Assembly: GCA_030530205.1 (NCBI GenBank)
Contig: JAUMVK010000006.1
Location: 61,818 to 125,817, forward strand
Direction: 5' to 3'
Source: RGIG3701 sp030530205
GTDB taxonomy: Bacteria > Planctomycetota > Planctomycetia > Pirellulales > Thermoguttaceae
DNA: 64,000 bases
A model generated the notes under the pieces. It was given only the letters and a program-made list of their open reading frames with translations. It was not told the DNA's origin and ran no database searches. The translations under genes were made by a program, and so were the position numbers. Every line of letters begins with the position of its first letter. Position 1 is the stretch's first letter. Of the stretch, positions 9,317 through 17,606 are shown in pieces.

Positions 9317-9530
9317 CTAATTAAACTCCAACTGGGATTTTAGGGTGCGTCCTTCCTGAAATTCCGCGATGAACCTTCCGGAAAGTTCAGGAAAGGGGCG
9401 CATAATCCATTCTGGAGAGGATTTTAGCAAAATTTTCAGTTCAATACCATAGAGAAAATGGGTTTTTCATTTAGAACGGAAAAATTTTTTGAAAATTTCT
9501 TAAATTTTTAATTTTTGTTCTACTTTTTGA

Positions 9531-9558
9531 TTGACAAAGAGAAAAAACGATACATAAT
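9531..9558 (+). promoter_or_regulatory. Sigma70-type promoter for the PEP-CTERM gene
   Basis: TTGACA (9531-9536), a 16-base spacer and CATAAT (9553-9558) lie 40 bases before the start codon at 9598. The rest of 9317-9530 is AT-rich with no other element I can name. Confidence 0.7.
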
Positions 9559-9597
9559 TTAAACACAATTAATATAGTGAATTACAGGAGTTTACCA

Positions 9598-12309
9598 ATG
9601 AACCGTCGTTCCTTTTATCGTGGTTGGTTTTTTGTCGTATTTGTAACGCTTGGCTTGGCATTTTCGGGAATGACCAGCATGGTCAGTGTACCCGCGTTTG
9701 GGGCCGAAAACCTCATTACGGACGGAACGTTTACGGGCGAGTATAAAACGTCAAGCAATAATATCTACATCATTTGGGGGCCGAGCAGCACTCCTTCAGG
9801 TTTTCTCGATACTGCGGAAACGACCTGGGCTTATGCGACCACGGACCTTTCCGGCAATCCCGCGACTTTTGGCTATTACCTCCGGCCAAATCAAAGTGCC
9901 AGCCTTGCAGGATCTACTCCAAGCGTTGGTAATACTGTGGGGATACAGGTGTTTCAGCAGGCGGGAAAAGGGGAGATTTCGCAAACCGTCAATGGTCTGG
10001 AACCGGGCAAACTCTACATCACGTCCTACGAATATAACGCACGGAATGGAAATACGGTTTCGATTTCTTCTTCGATTACCGGCGCGTCCGAAATTCCGCT
10101 TCAAAATCCCACTTCGTTTGGAAATACGGGTTCCAATCCGTTCAGGAAATATTCCGGTACATTCACGGCAGACTCCAGTTCGGCCGTACTAAGCATCGTT
10201 CATACTTCCAACGAGGCAGCCGACAGAACGCTCTTCGTCGGAAACATCTCGCTGACCCTTTCCCCGGCCCAGCCCATTGCGAATCTCGTGCAGGACGGGA
10301 GTTTTGAAAACGGTTCGTACACCTATGCGGCTGGTCACGGCCAGTACGTCATTTGGGCCACCAGCGCGCCGACTTCCGGGAATTTCGAAAACACGGGGCT
10401 TTGGAAGTACGAAAGTTCTTCCGCCGCCGGTTACTATTTGCGAGCCTCCGCGAGCGAGTTCCATGCCGGCCCGATCCCGGATGGGACGTACGTCGCGGCG
10501 ATTCAGGGTTTCGCGAATCCGGTGACCGCGTCTCTTTATCAGGAAATTGAAACGACCCCCGGGAAAACCTACGCCGTTTCTGCCAAGTATAACGCGAGGA
10601 GAAACGATACCGCGGAGTTGAGCATCACCGCTGAGGGTGCAACCGCGACGAAGACGTTCCTCGACCGTCAGCTTGTCACGGCAAATGCGTCCTCAAACTA
10701 CACTTTCGCGGGGACTTTTACGGCCTCGGATGCCGTGACGAAACTCCGGTTTACGAATACGATCAACGGTGGAACGGACGCGGACCGCACGGTGACGATC
10801 GATAAAGTTCAGATGATCGAAGTCCCCTCCAAAATCGTGGAGGCTGGCGGAACGCTGGTCCACGCCCTGGACGCGATGACGGCCCAAAATGGCGGATACG
10901 GCTCAGGAAACGTTACGACCGTTCCTTACACGTACGACGCGTCGGACACTTTCTCGGGTGCGATTTATGACCGGGTCGGGTATTACGTCGAGCTGGTGGA
11001 TAAAACGGGTAATTTCTCCTACGCGCATATTACCATGGATCCGTTTTCGGCGGACGTCAAAGATTTGGGCCTTCCCACGGGCGCAGCGATTGCCGGAAGT
11101 GTTCGTAATTTGACCGTGGAATCAAACGTCGAGGGCCTTTCCCGTACCGGAAGCTCGGGCGGGCGGATCGAGTTTGGCCGGGGTGACTACCAAACCGGCG
11201 CGAACGGCGTTTACGATTACTGGGACACCGGATTCGCGAACGCGAACGGCTACGGGACTTTCCAGATCCACGACGCCGATACGAAAACGACGATTTTCAG
11301 CTTCTGCGGTTGGGGCAGAGCCTCGAACCGGGATGCCGGGATCGGTCTGGGTAATTCCGCCGGCGGCAATAAAGACTGGACGTTCTCGAACAGTCTTGCC
11401 AATGGGAACTATGTTGTGGCCAATATTTACTCGTACATCCACGAGTCCGACGCGGTCCTGAATCCGACCGGCCCGTGCTTTTTCCAGCGCGACGCAGAAG
11501 GAAATGCAGCCGCGACCATTTCAGGAAGCTGGCAGGCCATCGCGGACGATACGATCGTGGCGATCAAAATTTCCGAAAACGGTACGGACTGGACGGACGC
11601 CACGCTCGACGCGGCCAGCAAAACGTTCAGCTCGGCCGTGACTCTCGGGACCGGCTGGCACGCGTTCCAGATCCAGGCGTTTGACGCAGCTGGAAATCTT
11701 GTGACTTCCGCAAGCACCGGCAAAATCGGCGTTGGTGACGTTCTGGTGGCGGCCGGAAAGACGGACACGCGCGGGGATTCGGTCTGGGCCACGTCAGGAA
11801 ACGTGGTGACGTTTGACCCTGTGACCGGCAAAATCGCCCTCACCGGCGGCAATACGCCATGGGCCGAGACGGGTGAGTATTTGACCAAGGCGTACCCCGA
11901 AGTTCCCGTGGCGTTTGTGGACGCGACGACCAATGACCAGACCCAGGCTTTGGCCCTTCTCCAGTCCACGCTGGATAGTCTGGATGGAGAGACGGCGGTT
12001 CTGTGGCTTCAGGACGGCACGGCAGTGACGAGCGACCAGCTTCGAGAGAAAATCCAGGGGAATGAGGACATTTCATGGGTTTTAGGTTCTGCCAGCAATG
12101 CGGAGGTTCCCCAAATGGCGGAACTTGCCGACTCGCTGGAAAACGCAAGCGCAGGCCCTCTGAGTTCCCAGTACGGTACGCTTGGGGCTTTGGGACAGGC
12201 GTGGGGTTACGCGGCCCTCACAGGCCCGTACCAGGTTCCAGAGCCGTCCACACTCGTGCTTCTGGTTTTCGGTCTGGCCGTTTTCGGTTGGAAACGCGCC
12301 TGCTATTGA
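9598..12309 (+). CDS. PEP-CTERM surface protein with tandem carbohydrate-binding-like modules and a degenerate sialate-esterase-type SGNH region
   Basis: I chose ATG 9598 because AGGAG sits 7 bases upstream. A signal peptide (RGWFFVVFVTLGLAF) is followed by two related ~180-residue beta modules opening NLITDGTF and NLVQDGSF, which look like carbohydrate-binding domains. Residues ~420-640 resemble the beta domain that precedes esterases in planctomycete proteins (YYVELVDKTGN, QIHDADTKTTIFSF, LGNSAGGNKDWTF). From about 710 the layout follows an SGNH/sialate O-acetylesterase, but the catalytic GQSN block reads GKTD (720-723) and HQGESD reads LQDGTA. The C terminus is VPEPSTLVLLVFGLAVF plus basic residues, a PEP-CTERM sorting signal for an exosortase. 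Probably a surface glycan-binding protein without esterase activity. Confidence 0.8.
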   Translation: MNRRSFYRGWFFVVFVTLGLAFSGMTSMVSVPAFGAENLITDGTFTGEYKTSSNNIYIIWGPSSTPSGFLDTAETTWAYATTDLSGNPATFGYYLRPNQSASLAGSTPSVGNTVGIQVFQQAGKGEISQTVNGLEPGKLYITSYEYNARNGNTVSISSSITGASEIPLQNPTSFGNTGSNPFRKYSGTFTADSSSAVLSIVHTSNEAADRTLFVGNISLTLSPAQPIANLVQDGSFENGSYTYAAGHGQYVIWATSAPTSGNFENTGLWKYESSSAAGYYLRASASEFHAGPIPDGTYVAAIQGFANPVTASLYQEIETTPGKTYAVSAKYNARRNDTAELSITAEGATATKTFLDRQLVTANASSNYTFAGTFTASDAVTKLRFTNTINGGTDADRTVTIDKVQMIEVPSKIVEAGGTLVHALDAMTAQNGGYGSGNVTTVPYTYDASDTFSGAIYDRVGYYVELVDKTGNFSYAHITMDPFSADVKDLGLPTGAAIAGSVRNLTVESNVEGLSRTGSSGGRIEFGRGDYQTGANGVYDYWDTGFANANGYGTFQIHDADTKTTIFSFCGWGRASNRDAGIGLGNSAGGNKDWTFSNSLANGNYVVANIYSYIHESDAVLNPTGPCFFQRDAEGNAAATISGSWQAIADDTIVAIKISENGTDWTDATLDAASKTFSSAVTLGTGWHAFQIQAFDAAGNLVTSASTGKIGVGDVLVAAGKTDTRGDSVWATSGNVVTFDPVTGKIALTGGNTPWAETGEYLTKAYPEVPVAFVDATTNDQTQALALLQSTLDSLDGETAVLWLQDGTAVTSDQLREKIQGNEDISWVLGSASNAEVPQMAELADSLENASAGPLSSQYGTLGALGQAWGYAALTGPYQVPEPSTLVLLVFGLAVFGWKRACY

Positions 12310-12332
12310 AATCCACCTGATCAACCAAACGG

Positions 12333-12376
12333 GCCTCCTTCCGGAACATTTACCGGTCAGGAGGCTTTTTTCTTTT
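12333..12376 (+). terminator. Intrinsic terminator after the PEP-CTERM gene
   Basis: GCCTCCT (12333-12339) pairs with AGGAGGC (12359-12365), with an inner CCGG/CCGG pairing, followed by TTTTTTCTTTT. It lies 24 bases after the stop codon. Confidence 0.85.
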
Positions 12377-12395
12377 GAGGAAAACCCTGTTTGTT

Positions 12396-13829
12396 CTAAA
12401 TCAGCGGTATAATCTGGCTCAGGATCATCGTGACGCAGATCCCCACGAGCCCCATGAGCGCCAGTCCCACGGTCCAGGTTTTCAGGACGTCGGTCTCTCT
12501 CAGGCCGCTCATGCTCGCGAAGATGCAGAATCCGCTGTCGTTCATCCAGCCGGTCACGCACGACCCGACGCCGATCGCGACGGCAACGTAGCCCGGGTGA
12601 AAACCGAGGGCCGCAGAGCTTAGGCTCAGGGTTGAGAAAATCCCTGCGGTCGTGATCATGGCGGTCGTGCTGGAGCCTTGCGCCGTCTTGATCATCGAGG
12701 CGGTCAGAAACGCCAGAAGCAAAACGCCCAGCCCCGGGAGCGTGCCGTTCCCGGAAACCATCAGTTCCTGAATGCGTTCACCGACTCCGCAGGCGCGGAG
12801 CATCGCACCAAACGCGCCACCTGCCGATGTGATAAGAATGATATTTCCCGCCGCCTGTAACGCAGTTCCCATTTCCTTTTCCAGTTCACGAAGTGATAGC
12901 CGCTGGGTGAGCTGAAGGACCGTGAACGCGGTTAAGGCCGAAATGATGAGCGCGACCTGAGCGTCACCCGCCAGATAAATGATTTTCTGCCAAAGGGTCT
13001 GGGCCGACTCACCGCAAAGGGATTTCGTGATCGACGCGCCGGCGATCAGGGCCACAGGGAGCAGGATCGGCAAAATGGCCGCGAAAAAGGATGGGAGTTT
13101 CATCGTGGGTTCCGCGCCGATTTCGTCCTTTAGAGCGTCTGCCGACGAAATGTCTCCCAAAGGTTTCAACGCCTCGCGAATTACTGGGTCTTCGATCAGG
13201 ATTTCCGGGTTTCTGTGGTCCAGAAATCTCGCGATCAACAGCGCGAACGGCATCGTGCAGAACCCGACCATTCCGCTCAAGAGCATCATCGTGCCGATTG
13301 AAACGCCCATTTCCCGGGCGACCATCAACGGGCCGGGCGTCGGCGGGATCAGTGTGTGGGAAAGTGTCGCGCCAAAACCGATAGCGAGCAGGTAAAGCAC
13401 GTAGTGCTTCTGTGTCATACGGTACACCGCACGGGCCAGCGGGAGTAAAAGGTAAAAAGTAGCGTCGTAGAAAACCGGAATGGAAAGGACGAACCCGCTT
13501 GAGAGAAGGGCCTCCGGCATACGTTTCTGCCCGAACAGACGCACGATCCCGCGCACGATCCGGTCCGCCGCCCCGCTTCGGGTCATGGCCTGACCGATGA
13601 GAGACCCCATTGCGATGAGAATCATAATTTTGCCGGCCATTTCCCCTAAAGCCGTTCCAACTCGGGAAACCTGCGCGGCCCAGTCTCCCTCAGTCCCCGG
13701 AGCGGGTTTGGCGAGAAAACTGACGACGAGTGCTGCGGCCAACAGAGCGAGGAATGGATTCAGACGGGCGTAAACGATCAGTCCAATGACGAAGAAAAGA
13801 CCGATAAAGAGAATTAAAAGGGGGTCCAT
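12396..13829 (-). CDS. GntP-family gluconate/organic acid:H+ symporter
   Basis: A 477-residue polytopic membrane protein with about 12-14 hydrophobic segments. Family signatures include the N-terminal LNPFLALLAAALVVSF, the region LSSGFVLSIPVFYDATFYLL, and SHTLIPPTPGPLMVA, typical of the GntP/Gnt permeases. These import gluconate or related sugar acids by proton symport. The exact substrate cannot be read; no gluconate kinase or dehydratase is adjacent. It is a single gene, convergent with the PEP-CTERM gene and 105 bases downstream of a small lipoprotein gene that has its own terminator. Confidence 0.9.
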   Translation of the reverse strand: MDPLLILFIGLFFVIGLIVYARLNPFLALLAAALVVSFLAKPAPGTEGDWAAQVSRVGTALGEMAGKIMILIAMGSLIGQAMTRSGAADRIVRGIVRLFGQKRMPEALLSSGFVLSIPVFYDATFYLLLPLARAVYRMTQKHYVLYLLAIGFGATLSHTLIPPTPGPLMVAREMGVSIGTMMLLSGMVGFCTMPFALLIARFLDHRNPEILIEDPVIREALKPLGDISSADALKDEIGAEPTMKLPSFFAAILPILLPVALIAGASITKSLCGESAQTLWQKIIYLAGDAQVALIISALTAFTVLQLTQRLSLRELEKEMGTALQAAGNIILITSAGGAFGAMLRACGVGERIQELMVSGNGTLPGLGVLLLAFLTASMIKTAQGSSTTAMITTAGIFSTLSLSSAALGFHPGYVAVAIGVGSCVTGWMNDSGFCIFASMSGLRETDVLKTWTVGLALMGLVGICVTMILSQIIPLI

Positions 13830-13867
13830 GGTCTTGATTCGGGAAACGGTTGGAAGGACACAAACAT

Positions 13868-13896
13868 AAAAAAAGCCGGAACCCGAAGGACCGGCT
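13868..13896 (-). terminator. Intrinsic terminator after the small Ala/Glu-rich lipoprotein
   Basis: On the minus strand AGCCGG pairs with CCGGCT around a small loop containing TTCG and is followed by TTTTTT. It separates the small lipoprotein gene from the GntP gene. Confidence 0.75.
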
Positions 13897-13934
13897 AAAC
13901 AAATCGGTGATTCGTTTTAGTTAGTAATACTGGT

Positions 13935-14105
13935 TCACTCAGCAGCCGGAGCAGCTTCTTCAGCAGCCGGAGCAGCTTCAGCGGTGGCTTCGGCCGGAGC
14001 TTCAGCGGCGGGTTCTTCAGCAGCCGGGGCTTCCGGAGCTTTTTTCTCGCAACCAATGAACATAACGCAGCTCAGAAGAACAGCGAAAAATCCAAGTTTT
14101 TTCAT
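13935..14105 (-). CDS. Tiny Ala/Glu/Pro-rich lipoprotein, 56 aa
   Basis: I place the start at ATG 14105, preceded by GGAGGAAAG, rather than at upstream alternatives. The signal peptide MKKLGFFAVLLSCVMFIGC ends in the lipobox FIGC. The mature part is ~37 residues of KKAPEAP followed by Ala/Glu/Pro repeats, a low-complexity acidic extended chain. Such peptides occur in envelopes as spacers or anchors, but no specific function can be assigned. The strong ribosome site and the dedicated terminator argue for high expression. Confidence 0.75.
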   Translation of the reverse strand: MKKLGFFAVLLSCVMFIGCEKKAPEAPAAEEPAAEAPAEATAEAAPAAEEAAPAAE

Positions 14106-14510
14106 AGTACTTTCCTCCAAAATGGAATGAATTTTAAAGTGAATGCGGAAACCCGCACGAGTTTTCAAAACTATTTTGAAATCCCTTACTCTTGTCGCTT
14201 CTATTTTACACTATTTTTAATTAAAATCCAGTATCTCCCCCCAAAAAAATAGCGATTTTTTGAAAATTTTTTAAATTTTTCATAACCACGCCCCCATTTA
14301 GGGGGAAAAAGTGCGAAACAATCCTCTTTTTTAGTCATTATGGAAAAGAAAACAAATGAAAAAGAAGTTCATGAAAAACAATTCCCCGGTGGTTGGCAAA
14401 AATTTCAAAGGTGTTATAATATATAAAAAGGCTCTAAGCCCCATTGTTCAATGTACGGATGGAATCTTGTGTTTTCATTCAAATTTTAAGTTTATGGAAA
14501 GGAACCATTT
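14106..14510. other. AT-rich divergent intergenic region
   Basis: This 405-base region lies between the divergent small lipoprotein and isomerase-like genes. It holds the plus-strand promoter at 14393-14420. A 22-codon ORF at about 14340 shows no sign of being real. I see no RNA gene. Confidence 0.5.
14393..14420 (+). promoter_or_regulatory. Sigma70-type promoter for the isomerase-like gene
   Basis: TTGGCA (14393-14398), a 16-base spacer and a perfect TATAAT (14415-14420) lie 90 bases before the ATG at 14511. Confidence 0.75.
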
Positions 14511-15377
14511 ATGAAAAAGCTCACCCTCCTGTTTGTTTTTGCCCTTTTACTTCTCAGTCTTCCAGTGAAGGCGGAACGATCTAATGGCATTGGAACGAAC
14601 GAACAGTTCAAAGGGCCAGTCGGAATGTGTATGTACAGTCTGCGTGAAATTGCAAAGGAAAAAGGTCTGGACGCCGCCATGCAGTTCGCGGAGGATCAGG
14701 GATTCACGATCGTTGAGGCTTCCGATTTCTTCGGACACACCGCGCAGGAGTACAAGGCGCTGCTCGACAAACATCACCTCTATGCCGCGTCACTGCCGAC
14801 GGGTTACGATCAGTTAAAGACGAAGGAATCGCTCGACAAAATTATTTCGGACGCGAAGACGCTCGGCGCGAAGTACGTCCGAATCGCCTGGATCCCCCAC
14901 GATCGTAATGTTGGTTTCACGATGGAAAACGCCAAAGAAGCCGTGAAAGTGTTCAACGAAGCGGGCAAATACCTCGCCGAAAACGGTCTGAGTTACTGCT
15001 ATCACAATCACGGGTTTGAGTTCGTGAAGTACGAAGGCTGCGCGGATGGTGAGACGCTTTTCGATGTTTTGGCCCGAGAGACCAACCCGGAATGGGTGAA
15101 TTTCGAGATGGACATCGTGTGGGTCGTTAATCCCGGTTACGATCCGGTGACCTACATGAAGCGCTACCCGACCCGGTGGCGTTTGATGCACGTGAAAGAT
15201 TTTTCCGGCAAAGACGCAATGGTTTTCGGGGAATCCGGAAGAATTGACTTCCCGTCACTGCTCAAAACCGCACAGGAGGTCGGATTCAAGTACTACTTCA
15301 TCGAACACGATGATCCCCGTAAACTGGACGAAGTAACGCCGAAGAATATCCAGTTCCTCGAAAACGTGAAGTTCTGA
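14511..15377 (+). CDS. Secreted sugar phosphate isomerase/epimerase-like TIM-barrel protein
   Basis: A signal peptide (MKKLTLLFVFALLLLSLPVKA) precedes a xylose-isomerase-like TIM barrel. Metal and substrate motifs of the family are visible: an acidic residue in GFTIVEASDF, the YCYHNHGFEF strand with its His residues, Glu and Asp in NFEMDIVWVV, His in LMHVKDFSG, and the terminal Glu in YYFIEHDD. At 288 residues it has the usual length. Planctomycetes encode many exported members, mostly of unknown substrate, thought to act on periplasmic sugars. AAAGGA precedes the ATG. It is monocistronic, between its own promoter and a strong terminator. Confidence 0.88.
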   Translation: MKKLTLLFVFALLLLSLPVKAERSNGIGTNEQFKGPVGMCMYSLREIAKEKGLDAAMQFAEDQGFTIVEASDFFGHTAQEYKALLDKHHLYAASLPTGYDQLKTKESLDKIISDAKTLGAKYVRIAWIPHDRNVGFTMENAKEAVKVFNEAGKYLAENGLSYCYHNHGFEFVKYEGCADGETLFDVLARETNPEWVNFEMDIVWVVNPGYDPVTYMKRYPTRWRLMHVKDFSGKDAMVFGESGRIDFPSLLKTAQEVGFKYYFIEHDDPRKLDEVTPKNIQFLENVKF

Positions 15378-15398
15378 ACGCTGTTCCTCAAGAAAACG

Positions 15399-15434
15399 AA
15401 AACCCTCTTTCAGAAACTTTTGAAAGAGGGTTTT
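15399..15434. terminator. Bidirectional intrinsic terminator
   Basis: A perfect 14-base inverted repeat AAAACCCTCTTTCA / TGAAAGAGGGTTTT has an 8-base loop, with a T-run on either strand. It lies between the convergent isomerase-like gene and fusA. Confidence 0.92.
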
Positions 15435-15438
15435 GTGA

Positions 15439-17538
15439 TTAATTGAAACTTTCTACGACTTCTTTCGGAGCGGGACGGTAGGTCAGCGGCTCCATTGAGA
15501 ATGAAGCGCGGCCCTGGCTCAGGCTTTTTACGTCGTTTGCGTAACCAAACAGCGTGTCGAGCGGCGCCTCCGCCTCAATGACCGAGCTGTTGCCCCGAAC
15601 ATACGTTTGATTCACTTGAGCGCGACGCTGCTGAAGGTCACCGATGATTCCGCCAACACATTCATCGGGGGTCGTGACTTCCACCTTCATGATCGGCTCC
15701 ATCAGGTCAATTCCCGCCTGAAGTACCGCTTTGTTGAAAGCATCTGCCGCCGCGATATTCACGGCCGTTTCATTCGTCGTTTCATCAACGATCACGTCCT
15801 GAACCGTCATTTTGATATGAATGAGCGGGAATCCGTACATACCGCCGCCGTCCGCCTGGTCGCGCAGCGTCTGGACCACAGCGTCCTGAAGCTCCAGTGG
15901 GCAGGGCGTTTCAATCGGAAGCATCGGAATTACGAGCACCGATTTATCGCCTTTAGTGAAAGGCTCCATTTTGAGTTTGACCTGAGCAAACAGCTGTGTA
16001 TCGCCGATTTTACGGCTGCATTCGCCCACCACCTCGGCAGTCGTTTTAATGGTTTCACGATAACTGACACGCGGAGGACGAACGCGGACGTTCAGTTTGA
16101 AATCACGCAATAGTCGGTGCTTGATGATTTCCAGATGCAGTTCGCCCATCCCGCTGATGAGCGTCTGGCCCGTTTCCGGATTCACGACGGCCTGGAAGGT
16201 TGGGTCCTGACGGCGCATCATTTCCAGTACTTCATCGAGCTTCTTGCGCTCGGCAGTCGTTTCCGGTTCGATTGCCATGGAAATGACCGTTTCCGGGAAT
16301 TCGATCGATTCCAGAAGGATCGGGTGATTCGTTTCGGAAAGCGTATCGCCCGTGATCGTTTTGCTTAATCCCACGATCCCCACGATGTCGCCGGCATAGA
16401 CCGGTTCTTTCATCAATTCTTTGTGACCGGCGAGAAGGCGGTAAATCTGCGGGACGTTTTCTTTTTCGTTTCGGCTCACGTTCAGCACACGGGACCCGGG
16501 TTTCAGGGTTCCGGAATAGATCCGCAGGTAGGAAAGATCGCCGTGTTTGCTCGGCACAACTTTGAAAACCAGCCCGCAGAACGCTTCTTTCGGGTCGGTT
16601 TTGCGCTGGATTTTCTTGGGTTCTTCCGGGTTTTTCGGATCGTGAGCCTTGGGGTCGATCCCTTCCACCGGCGGAATGTCCAGCGGAGACGGAAGGTAAG
16701 CGCAAAGCGCGTCCATAAGCGGCTGGATCCCGATGTAATGCAAAGCCGTTCCGCAAAGAACCGGGACACAGAGGAGATGGATCGTCGCGTCACGAATCAC
16801 TTTGTGGATCAAATCGACTGGGACTTCTTCTTCCGCCAGCATCAGCTCCGTAATTTCGTCACTGAACATGGAAAGCTGGTCAAGCAGTTGGGTGCGCCAG
16901 AGTTCCGCTTCCTCTTTCATCTCTTCCGGGATTTCCTGAACATCAAATTTCATCCCTTTGGATTCCTGATCCCAGACAAGCATTTTCATCTGAACCAGGT
17001 CGATCGTTCCGCGGAAAGGATTTGGCATAAAATCAGGCCCCGCTCCCACGGGAATCGTCAGAACGAGCGGGTTGGCTCCGAGGCGCTTCTGGATCTCGTT
17101 CACGGTTCTGTCGAAATCAGCGCCTTCACGATCCATTTTATTAATGAATGCGAGGCGTGGGACATTATATTTGTCGGCCTGACGCCAGACCGTTTCGCTT
17201 TGCGCCTCAACTCCTTCACGCGCACTGAAAATGACGGCGGCCCCATCCAGTACGCGGAGGCTGCGTTCCACCTCGGCGGTAAAATCGACGTGGCCCGGTG
17301 TGTCGATCAGGTTCACGGAACAGCCGTTCCAGTTGTATGTGATCGCTGCGGAGTAAATCGTGATTCCGCGTTCCTGCTCCTCTTCATCAAAGTCGGTCGT
17401 CGTAGTTCCTTCATCGACGGAGCCGACTTTATGATTGAAGCCGGAATAGTACAGAATCCGTTCTGTGCAGGTCGTTTTCCCGGCATCAATGTGAGCGATG
17501 ATTCCCAAATTGCGGATTTTCTCGATGGCAGTGGACAT
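15439..17538 (-). CDS. fusA: Translation elongation factor G
   Basis: EF-G catalyses GTP-driven translocation and, with ribosome recycling factor, ribosome splitting. I chose ATG 17538 (MSTAIEKIRNLGIIAH) because the longer frame reads into a low-complexity leader. G motifs are intact: AHIDAGKTT (P-loop), ERGITIYSAA (switch), DTPGHVDF (G3), NKMDREGADF (G4). Domains II-V follow, giving 699 residues, the normal length. The NxT-type spacer between G3 and G4 (SAREGVEAQSETVW) is typical. Planctomycetes usually carry more than one EF-G; which subgroup this belongs to needs a tree. It follows the giant thioredoxin lipoprotein gene by 68 bases and may be co-transcribed with it. Confidence 0.95.
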   Translation of the reverse strand: MSTAIEKIRNLGIIAHIDAGKTTCTERILYYSGFNHKVGSVDEGTTTTDFDEEEQERGITIYSAAITYNWNGCSVNLIDTPGHVDFTAEVERSLRVLDGAAVIFSAREGVEAQSETVWRQADKYNVPRLAFINKMDREGADFDRTVNEIQKRLGANPLVLTIPVGAGPDFMPNPFRGTIDLVQMKMLVWDQESKGMKFDVQEIPEEMKEEAELWRTQLLDQLSMFSDEITELMLAEEEVPVDLIHKVIRDATIHLLCVPVLCGTALHYIGIQPLMDALCAYLPSPLDIPPVEGIDPKAHDPKNPEEPKKIQRKTDPKEAFCGLVFKVVPSKHGDLSYLRIYSGTLKPGSRVLNVSRNEKENVPQIYRLLAGHKELMKEPVYAGDIVGIVGLSKTITGDTLSETNHPILLESIEFPETVISMAIEPETTAERKKLDEVLEMMRRQDPTFQAVVNPETGQTLISGMGELHLEIIKHRLLRDFKLNVRVRPPRVSYRETIKTTAEVVGECSRKIGDTQLFAQVKLKMEPFTKGDKSVLVIPMLPIETPCPLELQDAVVQTLRDQADGGGMYGFPLIHIKMTVQDVIVDETTNETAVNIAAADAFNKAVLQAGIDLMEPIMKVEVTTPDECVGGIIGDLQQRRAQVNQTYVRGNSSVIEAEAPLDTLFGYANDVKSLSQGRASFSMEPLTYRPAPKEVVESFN

Positions 17539-17580
17539 TTTATAATTAGGAATTAGGAATGAGGAATTAGGAATTTTCAG
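17539..17580. repeat. AATTCCT-type AT-rich tandem repeat in the fusA leader
   Basis: On the minus strand about four imperfect copies of AATTCCT occur immediately before the fusA ATG, in place of a normal Shine-Dalgarno site. Similar AATTATGAATT tracts appear at the right end of the window. Confidence 0.6.
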
Positions 17581-17606
17581 TTGAGCAGCATTCAGTTGAG
17601 CCGAAC

